Shown: positions 23,523 to 31,082 of the stretch, piece by piece
Position numbering within the stretch: position 1 is the first letter of the stretch
How the letters are laid out: the number at the start of each line of letters is the position of its first letter
Assembly (NCBI RefSeq): GCF_963678635.1
Contig: NC_087068.1
Location: 42,493,649-42,557,648 of the forward strand
DNA length: 64,000 nt
DNA from: Symsagittifera roscoffensis
Taxonomy: Eukaryota; Xenacoelomorpha; Acoela; Convolutidae
Direction: 5' to 3'
Notes under the pieces: model-generated
Seen by the model: only the letters and a program-made list of their open reading frames with translations
Databases searched by the model: none
What the model was told of the DNA's origin: nothing
Position numbers and translations under genes: made by a program

Positions 23523-24188
23523 CTAGAGCTTACTTCCGGCTTCTAGCTCCACGTTGTATGATCTGAGGATCGCTATCTTCCTTTGTGAAGCCTCGAGTTT
23601 TTGTTGCAACTTCACGATTTTCTTCTTTTTGATCTTGTTCTTGATTCGTAGTCTGCTCATTCCGTCCGTAAGTTGTTGAATGTCGTCCTGTTTTTCCTGT
23701 CTGTTTTTTACATGGTTCGAAAAAGCAGTTATTCCCTCGAACGGGATGGTGACTTGCGTGCCTCCTGCCTTGAGGATGTAGCCGTGTTCCTCCCTCTTCT
23801 TTAATTTCCAGAAGTTGTTTTCGTTCTTTATAACCACTTCTGGCTGGTTTATGAAGTCGATAGGCATCATCGCCTTTTCCATTGTCGTTGAGTTGACGAC
23901 TTCAATGAACGATGGCAGTTTCCATCTGTTATAATTTTCCTTTATTGAGTACTTTAAACTCGTTATATATTTTGGATTTTCCGTATCCAATTTGGTTTCT
24001 CTGCACTTCTGCAGCTCCAATCTTTGGGTTAAACTGGGAAAGTTGCGAGAGATCTTATTTAACCCGTCGTCCATTGACAAAGATTGAACTGCTACCGGTT
24101 TCCGTTGTTTCCTCCTGGGAGGCAGCTTTCTTTTAAATTCCTCTGGTGCAGGGTCTGCATTTCTGCAGTTCCAGTTTAAAATGACCAA
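23523..24188 (-). CDS. Basic, coiled-coil accessory protein next to the 3' LTR
   Basis: A 221-residue frame, the last gene of the LTR element. Near the N-terminus is an arginine/lysine-rich patch (FKRKLPPRRKQRKP, about residues 18-31). The C-terminal third is a predicted coiled coil rich in K, E, Q and L (from about residue 160: KQDDIQQLTDGMSRLRIKNK onwards). The start at 24188 is uncertain: a CTGCAG/A possible 3' splice site lies within the first codons, so the product could be made from a spliced RNA. I do not know the family. Location and the basic patch recall regulatory RNA-binding proteins of complex retroviruses, but this is only an analogy. Confidence 0.65.
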   Translation of the reverse strand: MVILNWNCRNADPAPEEFKRKLPPRRKQRKPVAVQSLSMDDGLNKISRNFPSLTQRLELQKCRETKLDTENPKYITSLKYSIKENYNRWKLPSFIEVVNSTTMEKAMMPIDFINQPEVVIKNENNFWKLKKREEHGYILKAGGTQVTIPFEGITAFSNHVKNRQEKQDDIQQLTDGMSRLRIKNKIKKKKIVKLQQKLEASQRKIAILRSYNVELEAGSKL

Positions 24189-24700
24189 ATATTGAAAATC
24201 CCGAATTATATTCGGATACTAAGGCTAATTATCAAATGTTTGAACAATGAAGGACAAAGTGTAAAATTGTATATATATAAAAGGTGGAAAATATAATCTT
24301 GTGGTTTCACACAAACCCACCACGGAAAACAAATGAAGAAAAACGATCATGGTGTTTATTAACCACAGGAATAAAGCACTTCACAACACTGAGTTAAGCT
24401 CAGATATTAAACTTATGTAGTTAAAGCAAAAAATGGAAATTTGGGCATTAATTAACCCCTAATCTTAAATGTATTTCCACCTGGGGTCATCCACAGGCTT
24501 ACCCTGGGGTCCCCTTTTATAGGTAAAAGGGACTAGAAAAAACTGGGAGGGTAAATAGTATATAATATAGCATATTTAAAGGGTATTTTGTGTTTTCTGT
24601 TAAAGATATATAAATTGTGAGCTAATTACTGAAGAGTTGAGGTCTTACCAAATGTAGAAGTGGAGAGGAATTGTATAATGACATCGGATAGTAAGGAGAA
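24189..24700. other. Non-coding interval of the LTR element
   Basis: No open frame of note. It contains TATATATATAAAAGGTGG near 24275 and lies between two genes. A splice acceptor for the downstream gene is the likeliest functional content. Confidence 0.4.
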
Positions 24701-25210
24701 TTAATTCCTGGGGTCGGAAAAATCACAAGGGATGTGGCATAAGGGACAAAATTGTGCAGTATTAGGGAGGCATCTTGTACAAATAGTGATACCTTGATGG
24801 CAATCAGTAAGATGTTGATAGCTTGCCATACTTTGGGTCTGGGTACTTCCCCAATTTGCGCTTTTAACCATACTATTGCATGAACAACAAGGGGAGTAAT
24901 ATGAAAGTGATTGGGTATAATTTGGGACTTGGCAAATGGGGCATAAAATCTGTCCATATTTAGAAAAATGGGCTACAACTTGGTCATGACAGTCTATACA
25001 GAAGTGTGGTGGATGATGTGGCTCGTTATGATGTTGTTTCTTGAATTTGGATTTTGGTAAGTAGCAAATTGGGCATTCAAGAGTGGGTTGTTCAATGTTT
25101 TTTCGGAAGTACTGTAAAATGGGTTGAGAAACATAAAGAAAACTTTGGAAATAAAAATAACAAGCTTGAAAAATTTTACAAATAAAAGCTGGTGAAGTTA
25201 TCTGAATCAT
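24701..25210 (-). CDS. Accessory RING-type double zinc protein C
   Basis: A 169-residue protein with ATG at 25210. After a hydrophobic N-terminal segment (residues 8-40, rich in F and Y) there are two Cys/His clusters. The first is CPIC, then His residues, PPHFCIDC and LCPIC. The second is CCSC, TDCHQGITICTRC and CPLC. The spacing of eight ligands (CxxC, H, H, CxxC, CxxC) fits a cross-braced RING-like fold. It resembles the proteins at 25797-26171 and 25480-25782. RING proteins usually act as ubiquitin ligases; whether this one does is not shown. The N-terminal hydrophobic segment could anchor it to a membrane. Confidence 0.72.
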   Translation of the reverse strand: MIQITSPAFICKIFQACYFYFQSFLYVSQPILQYFRKNIEQPTLECPICYLPKSKFKKQHHNEPHHPPHFCIDCHDQVVAHFSKYGQILCPICQVPNYTQSLSYYSPCCSCNSMVKSANWGSTQTQSMASYQHLTDCHQGITICTRCLPNTAQFCPLCHIPCDFSDPRN

Positions 25211-25229
25211 TTTTTTAAAGAAGGAAAGA

Positions 25230-25505
25230 TTAAAAAATAAGTCGATTGGAGGTTTGGAAATTTATGTCGATAACATCTTCGTCATTGTTGAATGCATTTA
25301 AGATAATATTAAAAAATCTACTGCTGCTTTTGACAGTAAATTTTTCTTCATCGTGGAAGCCAGGACTAAAACGTGTGCAAAAAATATCCCTCTGCTGTTG
25401 ATCGGGATGAATATAAATACGGTTTTTGCGCGCTTGGTAACCGTCAACTTGGACGAGGAGATTATAATCAAGGACAATATCAATGTCCATTACCAAGCAG
25501 AACAT
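25230..25505 (-). CDS. Small accessory protein of the about 90-residue family
   Basis: A 91-residue frame with ATG at 25505 that overlaps the end of RING protein B by about 26 bases. The C-terminal half (FTVKSSSRFFNIILNAF) aligns with VIKSSNPKYNYICSFL at 27793-28068 and with its relatives, so it is a diverged member of the family expanded in this element. Function unknown. Confidence 0.55.
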   Translation of the reverse strand: MFCLVMDIDIVLDYNLLVQVDGYQARKNRIYIHPDQQQRDIFCTRFSPGFHDEEKFTVKSSSRFFNIILNAFNNDEDVIDINFQTSNRLIF

Positions 25506-25782
25506 TTTGCGACTTCCTAAACAAACAGCATAATTGTTTATTCATTTTTCTATTGCCTTTACAAGTCAGACATTTGTTAATTTGTTCAAAATTTAGTACG
25601 TGAACATCCTGGCGGCATACTTGGCATAAGAATTTGTCAAAAATTAAGTTAGTTTTGGATTTGAGAGTCATGTAGCATTCATTACAAATAAAATGAAAGG
25701 GTTGTGGATACTTTCTTTTGTGAAGTTTTCTTAATTGAAGGGTTGTTTTCAATTCTTGACAAACAGGGCATTCGTTTGCCAT
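25480..25782 (-). CDS. Accessory RING-type zinc protein B
   Basis: ATG at 25782 opens a 101-residue frame. It has the same first cluster as its neighbours: ECPVC, a His in RKLHKR, FHFICNEC and LCQVC, followed by an incomplete second cluster (KCLTC, then LCCLF at the end). The second RING is therefore truncated compared with the proteins at 25797-26171 and 24701-25210. The start of the frame further upstream (25806) is not an ATG. Probable cytoplasmic or nuclear zinc protein; activity unknown. Confidence 0.68.
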   Translation of the reverse strand: MANECPVCQELKTTLQLRKLHKRKYPQPFHFICNECYMTLKSKTNLIFDKFLCQVCRQDVHVLNFEQINKCLTCKGNRKMNKQLCCLFRKSQNVLLGNGH

Positions 25783-25796
25783 TGTATAAAAAGAAG

Positions 25797-26171
25797 TTAT
25801 GCCCAAAACTCATCAAAGGCAATTTTGGAAAAACAGATAGGGCAGATGTTTTTGCATTTCTCAATGCAGTTATTGCATACAGTAATATATGGGTGCTTAA
25901 CTATCGTATGTTCACCCTTTCGTTTGTTTCTGGATAACACTAATTGGTTGCAGATATTACAGATATCGTATTCTGTCATATTAATTACATGAATAATCTG
26001 CCTGCAAATGGGGCAAGGAATTTTTGCGAATGGTGTACTAGCTCTTAGCTTGAGTTTATTATAACAATTAACGCAAACTAAATGTGGTGGTTGTGGAGGT
26101 AAATTTTTGTGTAATTTTTTCATTTGATCGCAAATTTCCAAACATATAGGACATTCAGTTGTCAGTCTCAC
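25797..26171 (-). CDS. Accessory RING-type double zinc protein A
   Basis: A 124-residue frame with two complete eight-ligand clusters. The first is ECPICLEICDQ, KLHKN, PPHLVCVNCY and PCPICR (residues 6-60). The second is CNICNQ, EHT, KHP, CNNC and CPIC (residues 72-117). No ATG precedes the first CPIC (the frame opens after a stop with GTG at 26171), so the true 5' end is probably supplied by splicing. It overlaps nothing on the left apart from a few bases of the next frame. With proteins B and C it forms a cluster of three related RING genes, unusual for a retroelement. Confidence 0.72.
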   Translation of the reverse strand: MRLTTECPICLEICDQMKKLHKNLPPQPPHLVCVNCYNKLKLRASTPFAKIPCPICRQIIHVINMTEYDICNICNQLVLSRNKRKGEHTIVKHPYITVCNNCIEKCKNICPICFSKIAFDEFWA

Positions 26172-26410
26172 TGCTCATTCAATCTGGTCTAGATCGCAGG
26201 GAATGGGAAATGTTAGGCTATTTGCAAGACATAGTATTAAATGCCAGTATTTTTTTGCTTGGTTTAATAATGGTGCTGTGTAGTTCGCCATTATAAAGCG
26301 TTTCGAAATGAATTATGAAAATGAGGATTATTTTGAAATTTTATGCTAGAATGAAGGAGCGTTGGAACCCTTTAATTTGGACAAAGGTTCCTTCGTAAAA
26401 ATTTATCATT

Positions 26411-26647
26411 CTAGTCTAAGGTACAATGTTCACATTCAATATTGGTAGGACAAGACTCTGGGTGATCAGATACAAAAAGAAAGAATGGCCAATATCGGGA
26501 AGTGGGGTAAATACTAAGTTCCTCAAAAGTACCTGTTTCGATGTATCGAACATTAACTATCATGTAAACTTGTAAATGTGGTTGTAATTCAAATGTTTTC
26601 TTTATATGAATAACTGAAACTGGTTGGTCGTTGATATTAAACATCAT
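26411..26647 (-). CDS. Small accessory protein, diverged member of the about 90-residue family
   Basis: A 78-residue frame with two adjacent ATGs at 26647 and 26644. It shows the same strand-rich start (VSVIHIKKTFELQ) and an aromatic helix (SRYWPFFLFVS) that parallels SPYWNFFLVLS in the frame at 26870-27124. The C-terminal end has three Cys (CPTNIECEHC). Function unknown. Confidence 0.55.
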   Translation of the reverse strand: MMFNINDQPVSVIHIKKTFELQPHLQVYMIVNVRYIETGTFEELSIYPTSRYWPFFLFVSDHPESCPTNIECEHCTLD

Positions 26648-26652
26648 TTTTT

Positions 26653-26892
26653 CTAATTAGAGAAAATAGGTGGATTTAGAAAAAATTCTGCATTTGTGTC
26701 AAAAGCAAGAAAATGACTTAGTTCAAGGAAATTAGGGTGATTTCCTGGAACTGTGATTGTAGTTAATATACTGGAGTTAACCTTACTCACATGTAAAAGA
26801 TAAAAGTTTTCAGAGTGTTTCTCTACTCCAATTAGTGAGTAACGTAGGTTTGGTAACCGGATAAATAGATTACGAGAGGTTAGTGAGATCAT
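26653..26892 (-). CDS. Small accessory protein, diverged member of the about 90-residue family
   Basis: A 79-residue frame, ATG at 26892, which overlaps the end of the preceding frame by 23 bases. Its layout (strands around FYLLHVSKV, then TVPGNHPNFLELSHFLAF) follows the family pattern of beta strands, a 'P-x-F/Y' turn and a helix. Sequence identity to the others is low. Confidence 0.5.
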   Translation of the reverse strand: MISLTSRNLFIRLPNLRYSLIGVEKHSENFYLLHVSKVNSSILTTITVPGNHPNFLELSHFLAFDTNAEFFLNPPIFSN

Positions 26893-27124
26893 TTGAATGG
26901 AAATCGCTTAAATCTTTTGGCAGATGACTTAAGCAAGTATTCGACAAAACTAGGAAAAAATTCCAATATGGCGAGTTGTGAAAGACTTCAATTGTTCCGT
27001 CTTCCCACGTGTTACAATAATCGAAGTATAAGATAAGTTTTGGACAATATGAACCGTTACAGACGTCGAAGGATTTTTCTATTTGGTAAAGGAGTACGTG
27101 ACGATTGTTGTGTTTAAATAACAT
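26870..27124 (-). CDS. Small accessory protein, member of the about 90-residue family
   Basis: The first ATG is at 27124; the frame is open from 27151 but begins there with GTG. The product has HVLLYQIEKSFDV, LILYFDYCNTWEDGTIEVF and SPYWNFFLVLS, the same strand-strand-helix layout as its neighbours. Function unknown. Confidence 0.55.
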   Translation of the reverse strand: MLFKHNNRHVLLYQIEKSFDVCNGSYCPKLILYFDYCNTWEDGTIEVFHNSPYWNFFLVLSNTCLSHLPKDLSDFHSNDLTNLS

Positions 27125-27147
27125 GGGTTTATTTTTGATTATTTTTC

Positions 27148-27420
27148 TCACAAAAAAATAATTTCTTCACAAGCAGTTTCGATTATGGCTGAGTTTTTAT
27201 ACTTTAAGATGTGAAGAATATCTTTGTATCTAGGATTGGTTTCCTTCACGATAATATTGTAATTTTGATTATGGTGAAAGTCGATGATAATTAAGTGTAA
27301 ATGGTTATCAATTGCTACGGATGGTAAAATTGCTGTTGTGACTCGGGAATAGAATTTCTTTGGGAAATGAGGACAAGATATGATTAAGCAGAAATTTTGA
27401 TTTAGTGTGTCAAAGAACAT
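27148..27420 (-). CDS. Small accessory protein, member of the about 90-residue family
   Basis: A 90-residue frame, ATG at 27420. It contains FCLIISCPHFPKKFYSR, then HLIIIDFHHNQNYNIIVKET and NPRYKDILHILKYKNSAII. The last part matches SNPKYNYICSFLQSNEPAII at 27793-28068 position by position, which is the clearest link inside the family. It overlaps the next open frame at its stop. Confidence 0.65.
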   Translation of the reverse strand: MFFDTLNQNFCLIISCPHFPKKFYSRVTTAILPSVAIDNHLHLIIIDFHHNQNYNIIVKETNPRYKDILHILKYKNSAIIETACEEIIFL

Positions 27421-27457
27421 TTATTTTTCTCCAATTTTTATATTTGGAAGTATCCCT

Positions 27458-27802
27458 TCAATTTTGTTGTTTCTGGTTTAATACTTTTACACAGAAAAGA
27501 ATTCCTTCGAAATCGGTAATGACGACTGCTGAGCTATTTCCTTCCAGTAAAGAACAAATATAATTATATTTTTTGTTTGAAGAGTCAATTTCAATTTCTT
27601 GAACAGTTTCCTCAGGATAAGTTATTATCATAAGGTGAATGCAATCATTTGGTTTGGTTTTTGGTAATCTTGATGATGCTATTAATGCTGGTAGTTTGTT
27701 TGCATAACCTGGTAGTTGAATTAATACCTTAAAAAAATTCCTACCAACATTTGAATGTTTGTGTTCCAGTAAATTCTTTGTATCGTGGTATTTCACACAC
27801 AA
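27458..27802 (-). CDS. Small accessory protein, member of the about 90-residue family
   Basis: An open frame of about 114 codons. It contains FFKVLIQLPGYANKL, then IHLMIITYPEETVQEIEIDS, and SNKKYNYICSLLEGNSSAVV, close to the gene at 27793-28068 (IRLMLVVYPGKVIHEAVIKS, SNPKYNYICSFLQSNEPAII). No ATG lies before the conserved part; the frame overlaps the upstream stop by 10 bases, so it may depend on re-initiation, splicing or frameshifting, or it has lost its start. Confidence 0.62.
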   Translation of the reverse strand: MCVKYHDTKNLLEHKHSNVGRNFFKVLIQLPGYANKLPALIASSRLPKTKPNDCIHLMIITYPEETVQEIEIDSSNKKYNYICSLLEGNSSAVVITDFEGILFCVKVLNQKQQN

Positions 27803-28068
27803 AAATGAACTCCTTCTGAAGTAATTTTTATGATAGCAGGTTCGTTACTTTGAAGAAAAGAACAAATATAATTATATTTGGGATTCGATGACTTAATGAC
27901 AGCTTCATGAATCACTTTTCCTGGATAAACAACTAGCATGAGGCGTATAAAATTATTGGTTCCTGGTTGAGGCAAGTCAACAGCTGCTATTCGTGTAAAC
28001 AGTTTATTTGTAAGTGTGGGAAATTGAATCAATAAAAGAACTTGTCTGTCTAATATATCGACTAGCAT
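27793..28068 (-). CDS. Small accessory protein, member of the about 90-residue family
   Basis: A 91-residue frame, ATG at 28068, the first accessory gene after the glycoprotein. Layout: VLLLIQFPTLTNKLFTR, a strand with FIRLMLVVYPGKVIHEAVIK, the helix NPKYNYICSFLQ and a last strand AIIKITSEGVHFCV. It is the best reference member of the family. No known domain recognised. Confidence 0.68.
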   Translation of the reverse strand: MLVDILDRQVLLLIQFPTLTNKLFTRIAAVDLPQPGTNNFIRLMLVVYPGKVIHEAVIKSSNPKYNYICSFLQSNEPAIIKITSEGVHFCV

Positions 28069-28126
28069 TTAGTCAATGGGGATGCACCGTTTTCTTGAGG
28101 GCATTCTGAAATAGAAAACTCTTGCC

Positions 28127-29140
28127 TTAGATTGGTGTTATAGTATTGTTGTTGGTGGTTGGATGAGGGATTGTTGTGCTAGAGATCGTTCCTATTACAT
28201 TGGTCCGTACTAATTGTTCATTTTGGTTATTTAGGTCTGGGTATAAACCAGGTTCGTTTCGCAAATCTGGTGACATTAAGGGTACTGCAGGCTCATTTCG
28301 CTCTACCATAGGTAATGAAGCAGTGCTTTCTTGGTAAATATTTTGATTATGATTTTGCATGTGCGTTTTGTAGCTATAGTGTTTGATTTGTCCCCTATTC
28401 TTGCATGCTGTCGAACTGTCGCCTTCTAATGATGTTCCTTCATTTCTGTGTTGTAAAATACTTTCATCCATTTTTATAATTAACTCATTGGTGTATCCAT
28501 CTTCATTCACTGTAATTTTGTTGTTCTTTGCTGCTTTTTTGCAATCTTCTGGTGGTATAATAATTTCATAGGTTATCATGTTCATATTGTGAACGATGGA
28601 AGAATGTGCCCACATTCCGCAATTATAACGAATGGGGTCTGGGTATAAACCAGGTTCGTTTCGCAAATCTGGTGACATTAAGGGTACTGCAGGCTCATTT
28701 CGCTCTACCATAGGTAATGAAGCAGTGCTTTCTTGGTAAATATTTTGATTATGATTTTGTTGTCGTATTTGTTTTTGTCTTGAGTTTTGCAAATCTGATG
28801 ATTCAAGATTGGAGTTTTCGTTTGAGAAAATAGAAGTAAAAACTGATAGAACGAAAAGGTTATACGTGGCACCTAATATTATCTTCCAGAAGCTCATAGT
28901 ACGATTTGTTAGCTTATTAATTTCCAAAGCTTTAATAATTGTTACTATTATTTCTAGCAGGAATTTGAGAAAAAGGAAACAGGCAAAATGAATTCCGATT
29001 TTCTCTAAGAAAAAAGCAACAAAACCGAATGTTCCGATGAAACTATTCATGAAAAATCCTTGTGAGAGCAGCGAATCTAGATAAATTTTCTGGTTTAAAC
29101 CCATTGCAGCGGTTAAACTGTCGGAATTTGCATAATCCAT
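28127..29140 (-). pseudogene. Glycoprotein gene, membrane segment and tail, with an internal chimeric insertion
   Basis: A 337-codon frame. Residues about 36-75 are strongly hydrophobic (TFGFVAFFLEKIGIHFACFL and following), the expected membrane anchor of the glycoprotein encoded to the right. The rest is a polar tail with NHNQNIYQESTAS. The tail is interrupted by a 278-bp segment (28358-28635) that is identical by eye to ectodomain sequence at 30340-30617, and that segment is flanked by a 124-bp direct repeat (28234-28357 and 28636-28759). The frame is shifted relative to the ectodomain frame at about 29113-29140. The hydrophobic region followed by a helical stretch parallels the C-terminal layout of chuvirus glycoproteins. 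Confidence 0.68.
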
Positions 29141-30882
29141 GTGTCCATTTTGGAGAACAGTTCTTGTAATTTTTTTTTGAGAATAGATGTTGATGCTGTG
29201 TTATGAATATTGTTATCCCAAAAAGCTTTTAATTTTTTTGGGGTATACATGCCTGCGCGTCGCGAATCGTATACGGGAAATTCCGTAATATGGCCTATAT
29301 CTTGTGGAGCGAACATTAAAGGAGTCTTGAAAGGCATTGGAGCCGGCATTAATTGGTACCAAGATAATTTATCATCTAAATCAAGTTGAAAGACATTTTT
29401 TTAGCCACCAACGCAGTGTATTTCGTTGGCAAAAGGAAAAGTTTGGCGGGCAATAGGGTCGACAAACATTGTTCGCCCATTGTAAAAGATCGGTATTCGA
29501 TCAAAGCATTTTTCGAGAACTTTAAGAGGTGAAACTTTTTTAGGGCAGTGATACAGCCAGCCAACTGCTCCATCGGTGTCCAAAAACATAGAGTGTTTGC
29601 CGGTTAACATGTATCCTGCAAGCCTGGTATTTTGTAAAGCTAATATCATTATTGTTAGAATTTGTGTTCTTTCGAGTTCACATTGATTCTGTAATAATGT
29701 CATTTCAGAATGTCTGAGTTGTTTAGCATTAAAGTACATTATGTAATCTAACTTTGCACCCAGATGAAGTTCGTAATCAATTTCATCGGTACCTACATGG
29801 AGCCAAAGAGGATCCCAATTTTTATTGTTACGTTCGTCATGGAGGAACGAAAAATTACCTGATCCCAGAGGATAGTTCAAAGGTTTCACTCTTATTTGAT
29901 GGTTCTCATTTATTTGCATTTGATAGTAATTTCTATCATCGTGTCGTATGTTGCTGGATTTACCAGTGTTCATATCAAAACCGCCTGAATAAGAAATAAA
30001 CAATGACTCAAAATTTGTTTTATATAATGCTCCTGGCCTGCTGCAGACTTCTTGCTGCTTGTTATAAATGCGAATTTTGAGGTCTAAGCCATTGGGTGCC
30101 GATCCCTCACTCAGTATATGCTATTGAGGGTGGTCCAACTTATTAGCGTACTTGACCATTTTCGCTTTTTGAGAAAACAATTTTGTGACTACGCAATTTT
30201 CGGGCATGTCCCAAGTGTAAGCATAAGGGTCTAATGATGTTGATTCGCATCCGCCTTCGAGTACTGTGCATGGTAATGGGATACCGTAAGGATTTTGTAC
30301 TTGTTTTGTTTCTAGATTTACTTTGAGTTGAAATTTTTGCATGTGCGTTTTGTAGCTATAGTGTTTGATTTGTCCCCTATTCTTGCATGCTGTCGAACTG
30401 TCGCCTTCTAATGATGTTCCTTCATTTCTGTGTTGTAAAATACTTTCATCCATTTTTATAATTAACTCATTGGTGTATCCATCTTCATTCACTGTAATTT
30501 TGTTGTTCTTTGCTGCTTTTTTGCAATCTTCTGGTGGTATAATAATTTCATAGGTTATCATGTTCATATTGTGAACGATGGAAGAATGTGCCCACATTCC
30601 GCAATTATAACGAATGGGAAATGTTTTAATTTTACACATAACTGCGTTCACGTATGTTCTATAAGACCGTTGATATACGCTAATTGTGCTATCGGTAGTG
30701 TAAAGGTTCTCTGGGCTAACTTTACATGGGGCCACTTGATTTAAAGCATACATTTTATTTTCCTGCATGCTTGAACAGTCATAGTGAGTAACTTTGAGAG
30801 AATTCGATACGTTTTCCAAATCATCATTCTGTAGAATGACAAGACGTATAAATGTTGAAAATAGAGTAGTAAATTTCATCAT
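29113..30882 (-). pseudogene. Env-like membrane glycoprotein ectodomain, chuvirus/gB-like
   Basis: ATG at 30882 starts a signal peptide (KFTTLFSTFIRLVIL). The mature start shows the motif series HYDCSS, NQVAPC, then a Cys before FPIRYNCGMWAHSSIV and IIPPEDC. In my memory this series (YDCS, VxPC, CGMxSHxS) is typical of chuvirus glycoproteins, which are class III (gB-like) fusion proteins, and of env genes taken up by some arthropod retroelements. The same frame is interrupted by TAG at 30121 and TAA at 29401, and ends at 29113, where the membrane part continues in another frame. Presumed role is cell entry of particles; this copy cannot make the full protein. Confidence 0.65.
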
Positions 30883-31082
30883 TATCGCGAAGTTGCTAAA
30901 AATTAGCAATAGTAAATTTTTTTGGTTGGTTTTTTTTGGAAGAAACCATTGTTTTAAAAAAATTGACTAGTTTGATTGACCATTACGTGTGGGGTCATAG
31001 TTTGATTAATCTTTTGTATCCAAATTGATGACCCGGAGATTACAAAATGAGTTTTTAGCTAGTGAAGACTATTAGAGATTTT

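Noticed and set aside
28383..28571. Plus-strand frames in the glycoprotein gene (also 30365-30553)
   Set aside because: Opposite-strand shadow of the duplicated ectodomain segment.
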